DNA from: Nocardioidaceae bacterium
GTDB taxonomy: Bacteria; Actinomycetota; Actinomycetes; Propionibacteriales; Nocardioidaceae
Reading direction: 5' to 3'
Length of the DNA stretch: 64,000 nucleotides
NCBI GenBank assembly: GCA_030447805.1
Contig: JAUJOE010000006.1
Span: 21,894-85,893, forward strand
The notes under the pieces: model-generated
The model's input: only the letters and a program-made list of their open reading frames with translations
Told to the model about the DNA's origin: nothing
Databases searched by the model: none
Part shown: positions 10,160 through 18,455 of the stretch, piece after piece
Numbering within the stretch: position 1 is the first letter of the stretch
Layout of the letters: every line of letters starts with the position of its first letter
Position numbers and translations under genes: made by a program

Positions 10160-10831
10160 TCAGGGGCCGGCGCTGTGCGGGTGGTCCCAGTGGTCAGGGA
10201 TCGCCGGCATCGGCCAAGTGGGGTCGGGGCTGAAGTCCGTGTAGCGCCCATCGAAGGGCGCCTCGCGGCGCTCGAGCTTCGCGATCAGCGCCTCGCCGTC
10301 GGCGCGGATCTCAGCCATCTGGTCAACGGTCCAGTAGCCGGGGCGCCCTGCCTTGGCCGCGAACGGCTCCTCGTCCTTCCACCGCCACGTGCCGTCGGCA
10401 TCGATGTCGACGTCGAGCTCCCGATCGGAGGTGTCGATGCCGCGAGAATCGGCTGGCCCCTCCCACCGGATCTTGGGCGCTTCGAGATTGGCGTACCACC
10501 CGTCGAAGGAGCCGTCATCGTGGAAGAACCACCAGACCGACCACGGCTGGCTGAGTGGGAACTGCATCACGACGCCGTAGCCGAACCACGTGCCCGCCTG
10601 CATGACGGCAACGTGCTGGGTGTCGATCTCCAGTGCCTGCATGCGTGGTATGTCACGCAGCAGCCGGCCGTCGGGAAGCGCCAGCTCGAGCACGGGAGCC
10701 TTGGGAGGGATCCAGACCGTGACGACGTCTCCGGTGTCCTCCACCACGACGCCCGAAAGCACCCAGCGGGCTTTACCGAACCGGCCGAACCGGACGATCA
10801 GCGGATCACCTGACCGCCAAGCCTGCGTCAC
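10160..10831 (-). CDS. DUF402 (FomD/YgaC-like) protein
   Basis: The 223-residue protein has the DUF402 pattern: GVVVEDTGDVVTVWIPP, then WSVWWFFHDDGSFDGWYANLEAP, then DRELDVDIDADGTWRWKDEEPF with clustered acidic residues that coordinate divalent metal in family structures. Relatives are nucleoside-diphosphate/RNA phosphohydrolases or FomD-like hydrolases. The exact substrate cannot be read here. The GTG at 10831 sits 6 nt after TAGGCT, a leaderless promoter. The IS element and its 51-bp repeats lie immediately upstream. Confidence 0.8.
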   Translation of the reverse strand: MTQAWRSGDPLIVRFGRFGKARWVLSGVVVEDTGDVVTVWIPPKAPVLELALPDGRLLRDIPRMQALEIDTQHVAVMQAGTWFGYGVVMQFPLSQPWSVWWFFHDDGSFDGWYANLEAPKIRWEGPADSRGIDTSDRELDVDIDADGTWRWKDEEPFAAKAGRPGYWTVDQMAEIRADGEALIAKLERREAPFDGRYTDFSPDPTWPMPAIPDHWDHPHSAGP

Positions 10832-10837
10832 GCTCGG

Positions 10838-10843
10838 AGCCTA
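10838..10843 (-). promoter_or_regulatory. -10 element TAGGCT for the DUF402 gene, leaderless
   Basis: On the minus strand TAGGCT (TANNNT) ends 6 nt before the GTG at 10831. The -35 region would fall within the first copy of the 51-bp repeat, 5 bp upstream, so expansion of the repeat or the IS insertion could affect this promoter. Confidence 0.5.
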
Positions 10844-10847
10844 GCGA

Positions 10848-10886
10848 CCGTTAGCCGCCGTGTGTCGGAAGACGTACGCCGTGGGG
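10848..10886 (+). repeat. 51-bp tandem repeat, first copy (separated by the IS)
   Basis: The core, ccgttagccgcc through gacgtacgccgtgggg, matches the cores at 12242-12280 and 12293-12327 with one or two changes. In the absence of the IS it would directly abut the second copy. It lies upstream of the DUF402 gene. Confidence 0.85.
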
Positions 10887-10917
10887 CGTGAATCTCCCCG
10901 GGTTTTATGCGCACCGG

Positions 10918-11890
10918 TTATTTGTTCGTGACCGGTTGGTCGGTGTTGGTTTTAGCGTAGTGCTCGGCTTCGGCTTCTAGCGGTGGTCGGCGCCCGAGGC
11001 GGTGCATGAGCCGGGCGGTGTTGTACCAGTGGACCCATTCAGCGGTGGCCTGCTCGACGTCGCCGATGGTGGCCAGCCCGGTGTGGAACGGTGACCCGGG
11101 TTGGATGCATTCGGTCTTGTAGAGCCCGATGGTTGTCTCGGCTAGCGCGTTGTCGTAGGCGTCACCGACAGACCCGATCGACGGGCTGATCTGCGCTTGG
11201 TGCAGGTGCTCGCTGAAGGCGATCGAGGTGTACGGCTGTCGGAATGATGGATGGCACCAGCTGCGACCGGGCGGTGTTGGCGTCGCCGAGTTTCCAGCGC
11301 GTCGGCCAGTGCCCGTTCGACCATGGCGGCGTTGGCGGTCGCGGAGACGTCCCACCCGACGATCCGGCGAACGCGTCAATCACGAACGCGGTGTAGACGA
11401 ACCCGCAGCTGACCCGCACATAGGTGAAGTCGGCGACGAACAGCCGGTTCGGTGCGGCGACGCTGAACGCCCGGTCGACCAGGTCGCTGGGCCGATGCGC
11501 GGCCGGGTCGGTGATGGTGGTGCGGACCTTCTTAGTCCGCACCACCCCACGCCAGCCGTTGGCCCGCATTAACCGCTCGACCGTGCAGCGGGCTACCGGG
11601 ATACCCAGCCGTTGCAGGTGCGCCCACATCTTCACCGCCCCATACAACGACTCCGGCTTCATCCGGCCGCGCTCGTCGGGCTGGTAGTAGTACCAGCATC
11701 TCCGTCACTGCCAGATCCCACAACGCCCGCTTCGACGGGCCGCGGCCGCCAGGCGTAGTAGGTGCGTGGAGCGATCTTGACGCCGCAGTGCTTGGTCAGC
11801 GCTGCGCAGATCGGTGCGACTCCGAACCGGTCTCGGTGCTGGTCGATGAACTCACAGACGACGGAGGTGGCGGGTCGCACTCCCGCGCGA
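10918..11890 (-). pseudogene. IS3 transposase OrfB, integrase catalytic part, frame-broken
   Basis: Pieces in different frames can be placed in order: CEFIDQHRDRFGVAPICAAL and a TYYAW block (about 11740-11860), RALWDLAVTEML (about 11700), ESLYGAVKMWAHLQRLGIPV with CTVERLMRANGWRG and the FVADFTYVR segment holding the first catalytic Asp (11400-11650). They end with GDAYDNALAETTIGLYKTE carrying the catalytic Glu (11090-11170), running to the TAA at 10918. The middle part with the second Asp is scrambled near 11230-11380. At least four frame changes are needed. They are either real decay or base-call errors like those elsewhere in the window. Confidence 0.85.
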
Positions 11891-12175
11891 AGAAAGACGT
11901 CGCCGCCTTCAAGATCTCCACCGTCGCCTCCAGCTCCGCGTTCCGCTGCCGCAGCTGGGCCATCTCCACCGCCGACGGCAGCCCTCCCGCTCACCGGCAT
12001 CCACCTCGGCCTGGCGGAGCCAACGACGCAACGTCTCCGTCGTCATCCCCATCTTCTCCGCCACCGAGTTCATCCGCTGTCTATCGGTGCGTTCATCACC
12101 CTCGACCCGCTCCCGCAGCAGACGCACCGCCCGCTCGCGGGTCTGGTCGCTGTACTTCGTGCCACGACTTGCCAT
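11796..12175 (-). pseudogene. IS3 transposase OrfA, helix-turn-helix protein, frame-broken
   Basis: The ATG at 12175 opens MASRGTKYSDQTRERAVRLL and the HTH NSVAEKMGMTTETLRRWLRQAEVDAGERE. Near 11985-11992 the frame shifts; the continuation SAVEMAQLRQRNAELEATVE and ILKAATSFFARE is the usual OrfA leucine-zipper end. The OrfB frame begins inside its 3' end, as expected for a family that makes an OrfAB fusion by programmed -1 frameshifting. The break near 11990 is upstream of the place where that programmed shift would occur. Confidence 0.8.
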
Positions 12176-12241
12176 GGCTGCATCATCCCTTCCAAACAGA
12201 AGGTGTGCATCAAACCCGGGGTGGTTCAGCGGTCGGGGGTG

Positions 12242-12327
12242 CCGTTAGCCGCCGCGTGTCGGAAGACGTACGCCGTGGGGCGGTCGGGGGTGCCGTTAGC
12301 CGCCGCGTGTCGGAAGACGTACGCCGG
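12242..12327 (+). repeat. 51-bp tandem repeat, second and third copies
   Basis: Two cores (12242-12280 and 12293-12327) start 51 bp apart and are joined by cggtcgggggtg. They follow the IS right end and precede the stop of the XPB gene at 12353. The third copy loses identity after gtacgccgg. Three copies in all flank the IS. They carry no ORF of note. Confidence 0.85.
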
Positions 12328-12352
12328 CGGGCGGGCGCGGGCTGGGGTGGCT

Positions 12353-14002
12353 TCAGCGCTCCTCGGCGAAGAGCGAATCGGAGTCAACGATCGTGTAGGA
12401 GTAGCCCTGTTCAGCGAGGAACCGCTGCCGGTGCTGGGCGAAGTCCGCGTCGACGGTGTCGCGCGTCACGACGCTGTAGAACCGGGCGGTCCGGCCGTCA
12501 CCCTTCGGCCGAAGGAGCCGGCCAAGACGCTGTGCTTCTTCCTGCCGGGAGCCGAACGTGCCCGACACCTGGATCGCCACCGACGCCTCGGGCAGGTCGA
12601 CCGAGAAGTTGGCCACCTTGCTCACGACCAGCAGGGGTACGTCGCCGCACCGGAAGGCCGCGAAGAGACGCTCCCGCTCCTTGACCGGTGTCTCGCCCTT
12701 GATCAGCGGGGCGTCCAACTGCTCGGCCAGCTCGTCGAGCTGGTCGATGTACTGCCCGATCACCAGCGTCGGCTCGGCGCGGTGCTGCTCGACGAGCTGG
12801 CCGACTACGGCGGTCTTGGCCTCGCATGACGCCGCCAGCCGGTAGCGGTCCTCGGGTTCCGCCGTCGCGTAGGCAAACCGCTCGCCGTCGGTCAGCGGCA
12901 CCCGCACCTCGATGCACTCAGCCGGTGCGATGTAGCCCTGGTTCTCGATGTCCTTCCACGGCGCGTCGTAGCGCTTCGGCCCGATCAGCGAGAAGACGTC
13001 ACCCTCGCGGCCGTCCTCACGGATCAACGTGGCCGTCAGGCCGAACCGGCGCCGCGCCTGCAGGTCAGCCGTCATCCGAAAGATCGGCGCCGGCAGCAGG
13101 TGCACCTCGTCGTAGATGACCAGTCCCCAGTCCCGGGCGTCGAAGAGCTCCAGGTGGGCGTACACACCCTTGCGCCGCGTCGTCATCACCTGGTACGTCG
13201 CAATGGTGACCGGCCGCACCTCCTTAGCGGCGCCGGAGTACTCACCGATCTCGTCAGCGGTCAGCGTCGTCCTGCGGAGCAGCTCCTCCTTCCACTGCCG
13301 GGCCGCCACGGTGTTGGTCACCAGGATGAGCGTGGTGGTCTGCGCCTGCGCCATCGCCGCCGCTCCGACGAGCGTCTTACCCGCGCCGCACGGCAGCACC
13401 ACCACCCCGGATCCGCCGTGCCACAGCGACTCGACGGCCTCGAGCTGGTAGGGCCGCAGCGCCCAGCCGTCCTCGCGCAGGCCGATCGGGTGCGCCTCCC
13501 CGTCGACGTACCCGGCGAAGTCCTCAGCCGGCCACCCCAGCTTCAGCAGCGCCTGCTTGAGGTTGCCGCGTTCGGACGGATGCACGACGACGGAGTCGTC
13601 GCCGAGCCGCCCACCGAGCAGCGGCGCGATCCGCTTGGCGCGCAGCACCTCCTCGAAGACGCCGCGGTCGGTGCTGGACAGCACCAGCCCGTGAGTCGGG
13701 TGCTGGTCGAGCCTCAGCCGCCCGTAGCGGCCCATCGTCTCCGCCACGTCGACAAGCAACGAGTGGGGCACCGGGTACCTGGAGTGCTTCAACAGGGCGT
13801 CGATCACCTGCTCGGCGTCGTGACCAGCCGCCCGGGCGTTCCATAGACCGAGCGGGGTGAGCCGGTAGGTGTGGACATGTTCTGGTGAGCGTTCGAGCTC
13901 CGCGAACGCCGAGATGTCCCGGCGGCAGTCGCGCGCTGCCGGGTGGTCCACCTCGAGCAGCAGCGTCTTGTCCGACTGCACGATCAGCGGCCCCTCGGTC
14001 AT
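12353..14002 (-). CDS. XPB-type DNA repair helicase
   Basis: The 549-residue protein has an N-terminal damage-recognition-like domain and two RecA-like domains. The motifs are LPCGAGKT (Walker A, about residue 215), DEVH (about 295), the LTATLIREDG segment with the R-E-D motif of XPB proteins, and the C-terminal block QEEAQRLGRLLRPK. Bacterial XPB unwinds DNA 3' to 5' and is linked to repair. Its ATG overlaps the stop of the CGNR gene (ATGA), and a helicase-associated partner is encoded further upstream on the same strand, as in M. tuberculosis Rv0861c/Rv0862c. The 51-bp repeats begin 26 bp beyond its stop. Confidence 0.95.
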   Translation of the reverse strand: MTEGPLIVQSDKTLLLEVDHPAARDCRRDISAFAELERSPEHVHTYRLTPLGLWNARAAGHDAEQVIDALLKHSRYPVPHSLLVDVAETMGRYGRLRLDQHPTHGLVLSSTDRGVFEEVLRAKRIAPLLGGRLGDDSVVVHPSERGNLKQALLKLGWPAEDFAGYVDGEAHPIGLREDGWALRPYQLEAVESLWHGGSGVVVLPCGAGKTLVGAAAMAQAQTTTLILVTNTVAARQWKEELLRRTTLTADEIGEYSGAAKEVRPVTIATYQVMTTRRKGVYAHLELFDARDWGLVIYDEVHLLPAPIFRMTADLQARRRFGLTATLIREDGREGDVFSLIGPKRYDAPWKDIENQGYIAPAECIEVRVPLTDGERFAYATAEPEDRYRLAASCEAKTAVVGQLVEQHRAEPTLVIGQYIDQLDELAEQLDAPLIKGETPVKERERLFAAFRCGDVPLLVVSKVANFSVDLPEASVAIQVSGTFGSRQEEAQRLGRLLRPKGDGRTARFYSVVTRDTVDADFAQHRQRFLAEQGYSYTIVDSDSLFAEER

Positions 14003-14541
14003 GCTCCCTCGCTCAGCTGCGGGACCTCAGACTTACGCCGGGCACGATAGGCCGCGACATTCGCGCGCGACGAGCACCGGTCGGAGCAGTACCGTCGCGA
14101 CTTGTTGGGGGAGGTGTCGATGAACACGTGGTCGCACTTGTCCGAGGAGCACACGCCGAGCCGGGTGGGGCCGAAGTCGACCGCCAGCATGGCCAGCCCC
14201 ATCAGGCACTCCGCAGTGATCAGTGCCGCGACGCTGGAGCCGCGTTCCGCGACGTGCAGGTGCCAGCTCTCCCGGTCGTGGCCGGCGATGTACGGCGATA
14301 CCGGGTGCCGGGCGAGCAGCGCGTTCACCAACGTCACAACCTTGTCCTCGTCGCCAGCTGCCGACGCCTCGAAGATGGCCCGCAGATCTCGGCGCAGGCG
14401 CCGCAACTGGGCCAGATCGCGCTCGTCCAGCCTGTGCTGGAGCCACTTCCGGTCGTCGAGATACCTGGCCAGGTCGTCCTGCGTCTCGAGCGGCGCGTTG
14501 ATCAGGCCGGCAGCCAGGTCGGCGTAACGGACGAAGTCCAC
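13999..14541 (-). CDS. CGNR zinc-finger (ABATE domain) regulator
   Basis: The 180-residue protein ends in a CGNR-type zinc finger: CSSDKCDHVFIDTSPNKSRR, then YCSDRCSSRANVAAYRARRK. The diagnostic tetrad reads CSSRAN in place of CGNR, a common variant. The N-terminal half is the stress-linked ABATE domain. Such proteins are thought to be DNA-binding regulators with a ligand-sensing N-domain. The GTG at 14541 lies 6 nt after a TATCAT -10, so the transcript is leaderless, and the stop overlaps the XPB start. Co-expression with XPB is likely. Confidence 0.87.
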   Translation of the reverse strand: MDFVRYADLAAGLINAPLETQDDLARYLDDRKWLQHRLDERDLAQLRRLRRDLRAIFEASAAGDEDKVVTLVNALLARHPVSPYIAGHDRESWHLHVAERGSSVAALITAECLMGLAMLAVDFGPTRLGVCSSDKCDHVFIDTSPNKSRRYCSDRCSSRANVAAYRARRKSEVPQLSEGA

Positions 14542-14547
14542 CCGAAC

Positions 14548-14576
14548 ATGATAGGCGCACTACTCCCTTGCAGTAA
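14548..14576 (-). promoter_or_regulatory. Promoter TTACTG-N17-TATCAT for the CGNR-XPB operon
   Basis: On the minus strand the -35 TTACTG (14571-14576) and -10 TATCAT (14548-14553) are 17 bp apart, and the GTG start at 14541 begins 6 nt later. This is one of the best-formed leaderless promoters in the window. Confidence 0.6.
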
Positions 14577-14599
14577 GAACCAAGAGACGACGGAGGACC

Positions 14600-16390
14600 T
14601 TACCTGCCGTTTCGCACAATGTGCGCGGCGCTGATCCGGCGGACCGGAACGACGACATCCTCGCCGTAGCGCGCGTCCCGCGCGTGCAGCTGCCCGTCGG
14701 CTACATCGACGGCTCGCACGAGCCGTTCGGTGGTAGCGCCGTGCGCGTCGACCAGCGAGATCCAGACCACCTCCCCTGTCTCGACTGCCTGCCGAAGCGC
14801 GTCGACAGGGGCGGCGACTCGCGGCTCCGGCGTCCGTAGTCCAGGCGCGCCCCGGTGCGGGCTTGTCGATTCGGCCCGCCGGAGCCCGGCAACGATCGCG
14901 GTGGCTGCCGCTGGCGGGAGCAGATCGCCTGCTGACGGCTCGCCCGGCCCGCGCCTGGGAACCCCGCGCGGTGGTGCCTCATGCTTTGCCGCGGGCTTTG
15001 ACGCAGCGCCTGCCTCCGTACGGCGACGGGCCAGGTCGTGCACGAGGTAGCGCAGCGGCTGGGGCAGCGGGGTGCGCGACCGAGACCGCAGCACGCTGAG
15101 GATCTCCTCGGCGTCCCAACCCAGGTCCAAGCCGCGCTCCAGGGACTCGGCCGTGAAGCGGTAGACGGTCGCGCCACCCCGGGACTCGACGTCGGCCAGG
15201 CTCCCGAGCTCGCGGGACGCAGCGGCCGTCAGCGGGCCGGGTGCGATCGCCGTCAGGTCGGCCTGGACGAGGACGTGCTCGGATCGCATGGGCAAGTGCC
15301 GGGCGAGCGTTGTCGAGTCATGGTCCGGTTCGTCCGGGTGCACCGGGGGTCGTTCGTGCTGTAAGCGCGGTGCGAACGACGCGACAGCCCCAAGACCGGT
15401 CACACCGACCCACGAGCCCTGGTCGAGAAACGTCGCCACCTGCCGGTCGGTGCCAACCGCCAGCCGGGGACGTTGCCACGCCACCCAGGCGCGTAGGTCG
15501 CTGGCCGAGAGCACCCTGCCCTCGGCCGGGTGGCCGAACGCCTCCAGGCACAGCCGTTTCAGCCAACGTGGCCCACCTCCGTCGTGCGCCTCGAGCCAGC
15601 TAGCGGCCAGCACTGCCCACTGGTCGGCCAAGGGACGGTCAAGCCAACCGTCGAACGCCGTCGCTGGCAGCAGCACCTCGTTGCCGTCGTGCGCTGCCAG
15701 GCCGAGCAGTCCAGATTCCTCGGCCACCTCGAGGTGCAGTGTCGCAACAGCGGCTGGTACGTCGAGAAGTGCGGCAATGATCTTGACCTCCCGGCTTGCG
15801 AAGCCACCGGCCCGCGACAGCCGCAGGGGCAGGTGGTCACAATGCTCGACGAGCACCTCAACGCGGCGTACGAGCTCGAAAGCGGAGCCGGCGGCGACCT
15901 TGTCGACCAGGCTCGGCGGCTGGCGCGGCACGTCGGAAAAAGTGGGAGGGTGCGCCGCAGGCACCGTTGCAGCCTCCGCCCCTGCCCCCGCCGCCGTCCC
16001 CGGCTCGGCGAGCAGCGCACTCATCGCCCGCACCGGCCGCAGCGAGGTGGCCGGTCCCCACACCAGCGCCAGCCTGTGCAGCCGCTGTAGCGCATTGAGC
16101 GCGGCCACCTCGTCGAGGCCAGCGGCGAGAGCCGTGCCGTGGACGTCGGCGGGAAAGCCCGCCGTGTGGGCGCTCGCCCGTCGGGCGACCTGCAGCTCGA
16201 ACGCGTTGAGCGTGTCCAGCGCGGAGCTCACCGAGTGCCGGGTGGTGGCCCGGGAGGCAATCTGGGTGAGATCACTGGGCGGCGGGAAGGCCAGGTCAGG
16301 ACGGTCGAGCAGCAGTCCGGCCAGCGTGGCGTCGTCCCACTCGCGCAGCATCTGTGTCAACGTGCGGGGCGAGTTACTCCAGGCGGGCAT
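14600..16390 (-). CDS. XPB-associated helicase C-terminal-domain protein with WYL-like end
   Basis: The 596-residue protein begins MPAWSNSPRTLTQMLREWDD. It has repeated winged-helix-like segments (ALNALQRLHRLALVWG) and a helicase_C_3-type middle (LVQADLTAIAPGPLTAAASRELG..ESRGGATVYRFT). The WYL-like C-terminus is EVVWISLVDAHGATTERLVR followed by VVVPVRRISAAHI. In actinobacteria such proteins are encoded beside XPB and probably form its partner; the biochemical role is not established. An in-frame codon at 16438 is possible, but the ATG at 16390 sits 7 nt after TACCGT and matches family N-termini. Confidence 0.85.
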   Translation of the reverse strand: MPAWSNSPRTLTQMLREWDDATLAGLLLDRPDLAFPPPSDLTQIASRATTRHSVSSALDTLNAFELQVARRASAHTAGFPADVHGTALAAGLDEVAALNALQRLHRLALVWGPATSLRPVRAMSALLAEPGTAAGAGAEAATVPAAHPPTFSDVPRQPPSLVDKVAAGSAFELVRRVEVLVEHCDHLPLRLSRAGGFASREVKIIAALLDVPAAVATLHLEVAEESGLLGLAAHDGNEVLLPATAFDGWLDRPLADQWAVLAASWLEAHDGGGPRWLKRLCLEAFGHPAEGRVLSASDLRAWVAWQRPRLAVGTDRQVATFLDQGSWVGVTGLGAVASFAPRLQHERPPVHPDEPDHDSTTLARHLPMRSEHVLVQADLTAIAPGPLTAAASRELGSLADVESRGGATVYRFTAESLERGLDLGWDAEEILSVLRSRSRTPLPQPLRYLVHDLARRRTEAGAASKPAAKHEAPPRGVPRRGPGEPSAGDLLPPAAATAIVAGLRRAESTSPHRGAPGLRTPEPRVAAPVDALRQAVETGEVVWISLVDAHGATTERLVRAVDVADGQLHARDARYGEDVVVPVRRISAAHIVRNGR

Positions 16391-16397
16391 CAGTCCC

Positions 16398-16403
16398 ACG
16401 GTA
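16398..16403 (-). promoter_or_regulatory. -10 element TACCGT, leaderless start of the helicase-associated gene
   Basis: TACCGT on the minus strand ends 7 nt before the ATG at 16390. It decides the start over the in-frame upstream codon at 16438. No clear -35 is seen. Confidence 0.5.
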
Positions 16404-16476
16404 GTTGCTGTCGCACAAGAGCCAGGAACCGCTGGCATGGCAGGATGGCGTCGACATCGGGAAGGGGGCCGTCACT

Positions 16477-17652
16477 ATGGCGCTGATCCAGGCGCGCGGT
16501 CTGAGCAAGACCTTCGGCAACAAGGCAGCGGTTCGCGGCCTGTCATTCGACGTGGTGCCCGGGTCGGTGACCGGGTTCTTGGGACCCAACGGTGCCGGCA
16601 AGTCGACAACGATGCGGCTGATGCTGGGTCTCGACAACGGCGAGGGCGTAACGACGTACGACGGCGTGGCCTACCGCGACCTCAAGCAGCCGCTGCGCCA
16701 CGTCGGTTCAGTGCTTGACGCCAAGCCGTTCCACCCGACCCGCAAGGCGGTCAACCACCTGCGGATGCTCGCCATCTCCAACGACATCCCCACGACACGG
16801 GTCACCGATGTGATCAACATCGTGGGGCTCGGAGATGTCGCCAACGCGAAGCCGAAGACGTTCTCGCTCGGCATGGGGCAACGCCTGGGGATCGCTACCG
16901 CCTTGCTGGGCGACCCCAGCACGTTGATCCTCGACGAACCGGCCAACGGCCTGGACCCGCAAGGCGTGCACTGGCTGCGCAACATGCTGAAGACGCTTGC
17001 TGCCCAGGGGCGGTCGATCTTCGTCTCCAGCCACCTGCTCTCTGAGATGGCGCTGATGGCTGATCACCTCGTGGTCGTCGGTCGCGGCATGCTCATTGCC
17101 AGCGGCAAGATGAGCGACTTCATCTCGACCAGCGCCCGCAACGCCGTGGTGATCCGCGTCGACAACCCCGAGCTGATGACGCGGGAGCTGCGCGCCCGCA
17201 ACGCCGCCGTGGTCACCGAGCCCGACGGCAAGCTGGCCGTCACCGGGATGGACTCCGACGCCGTCGGAAACCTTGCGCACGAGCTCGGGGTGCGGATCTT
17301 CGAGCTGTCCAACCGGCAGGCCACCCTCGAGGAGGCGTTCCTCGACGCGACAGGCGCGTCGGAGGAGTTTCGTGCGTCGATGGGGTTCGGGGCGCAGCAA
17401 CCTGGTTTGGGAGGACCTGGCTTCGGCGGGCCGATGGCAGGGGCACCTCCTGGGTACGGCGCACCACCGCCCGGCTACGGACCGTCGGCTGGTTACGGAG
17501 CGCCGCCCGGCTACGGATCACCGCCCGGCTACGGACCGACGCAGGGGTACGGCGCTCCGTCGCCCGGCTACGGACCCGCGCCGGGGTACGGCGCACCACC
17601 CAACCAGCCACCTGCCCAACACGCCTCACAGGACGGAGACGACAACCGGTGA
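16477..17652 (+). CDS. ABC transporter ATP-binding protein with PGYG repeat tail
   Basis: Residues 1-300 form a standard drug-exporter type ATPase: GPNGAGKST (Walker A, about 36), LGMGQRLGIATALLGDP (signature), LILDEPANGLDP (Walker B) and a DUF4162-like region. From about residue 315 the protein continues with roughly 75 residues built from repeats of the type PGYGxP/PxxGYGAP, rich in Gly, Tyr and Pro, ending QHASQDGDDNR. The tail is unusual for an ATPase and may be a disordered interaction segment. GAAGGGGG lies 8 nt before the ATG. The stop overlaps the permease start (GTGA). Confidence 0.93.
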   Translation: MALIQARGLSKTFGNKAAVRGLSFDVVPGSVTGFLGPNGAGKSTTMRLMLGLDNGEGVTTYDGVAYRDLKQPLRHVGSVLDAKPFHPTRKAVNHLRMLAISNDIPTTRVTDVINIVGLGDVANAKPKTFSLGMGQRLGIATALLGDPSTLILDEPANGLDPQGVHWLRNMLKTLAAQGRSIFVSSHLLSEMALMADHLVVVGRGMLIASGKMSDFISTSARNAVVIRVDNPELMTRELRARNAAVVTEPDGKLAVTGMDSDAVGNLAHELGVRIFELSNRQATLEEAFLDATGASEEFRASMGFGAQQPGLGGPGFGGPMAGAPPGYGAPPPGYGPSAGYGAPPGYGSPPGYGPTQGYGAPSPGYGPAPGYGAPPNQPPAQHASQDGDDNR

Positions 17653-18452
17653 CGGGCGCCCTGAAGTACGAATGGGTGCGCATCCGCACCATCGCGTCGA
17701 GCTACTGGATGTCCGGTCTTGCCATCGGGTTGAGCGCGGCGACCGCGCTTCTCATCGCGCTGTTCTCGAGTGCTGGAGACATTGAGGAACTCAACATCGT
17801 CCAGTTCACGTCCTGGGTGGTGACCGCGGGTGCTTCCTTTCCCCTGATTCCGGTGCTGGCGGCTCCATTCTTCGCCACGATGGGGGCGATGGCGATGGGC
17901 CACGAGTACCGCTACGGCACCAACAAGGCGACGTTGACGGCGCTGCCCGACCGGGTGGCTGTCTATGCGGCGAAGGTGATCATCTTGGTCGGCTGGGTGA
18001 CCGCGGCGGTGGCGGCCATCCTGCTGCTTGACCTGGCAATGGCCTGGCTCTTCATGAGCAACCCGACGCTCTCATCCGACGCCATTCGCCCGGTAGTGAA
18101 CTACTGGGGCTACTGCGTCGGATTCGCACTTGCCGGACTCAGCCTGTCGGCGGTATTCCGCAACCAAACCGGCGCGATCGTGGCCGTTCTGGTCTGGCCC
18201 TATGTCATCGAGCCGATCATCTACGGCGTGCTTGGGGCGATCGGATCATCGTCGGACGCCGGTATCATCAGGTTGACCAACCTGCTGCCCAGCTCCGCCG
18301 GGCGACGCTCGATCTTCGACCCCTATGAGCTGGCCGGGTTCGGTGGGGCGATCGACACGTGGGGAGTTGGTGCCAGCACCCTGGTCTTCTGGGTCGGAGT
18401 CCTGATCGTGGTCGGGGCGGGAGTGGCGTCGTTCATCAACCGCGACGCATAG
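17649..18452 (+). CDS. ABC-2 type permease
   Basis: The 267-residue membrane protein has about six hydrophobic segments (around residues 17-37, 55-80, 105-130, 150-165, 175-200 and 235-260). It lies directly after the ATPase with overlapping start and stop codons, so the two form one exporter. The motif HEYRYGTNKATLTALPDR after the second helix is typical of ABC-2 permeases that move lipids, antibiotics or surface molecules. The substrate is unknown. Confidence 0.9.
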   Translation: MTGALKYEWVRIRTIASSYWMSGLAIGLSAATALLIALFSSAGDIEELNIVQFTSWVVTAGASFPLIPVLAAPFFATMGAMAMGHEYRYGTNKATLTALPDRVAVYAAKVIILVGWVTAAVAAILLLDLAMAWLFMSNPTLSSDAIRPVVNYWGYCVGFALAGLSLSAVFRNQTGAIVAVLVWPYVIEPIIYGVLGAIGSSSDAGIIRLTNLLPSSAGRRSIFDPYELAGFGGAIDTWGVGASTLVFWVGVLIVVGAGVASFINRDA

Positions 18453-18455
18453 CTC

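Larger units (their letters stand above)
10889..12228 (-). mobile_element. IS3-family insertion sequence, 1340 bp
   Basis: The terminal inverted repeats are 10889-10915 and 12202-12228, 23 of 27 bases identical, both starting TGAA. The 3-bp target duplication GCG lies at 10886-10888 and 12229-12231. Inside, on the minus strand, are the two overlapping transposase frames of an IS3 element, both with frame breaks. Removing the element plus one GCG reproduces exactly the junction seen between repeat copies two and three (12275-12304), so the insertion site is certain. As sequenced it would not encode an intact transposase, although the ends are well preserved. Confidence 0.93.

Noticed and set aside
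10848-12327. CRISPR-like array from the repeated 51-bp units
   Set aside because: Units are contiguous with no unique spacers, only three copies exist, and no cas genes are present.
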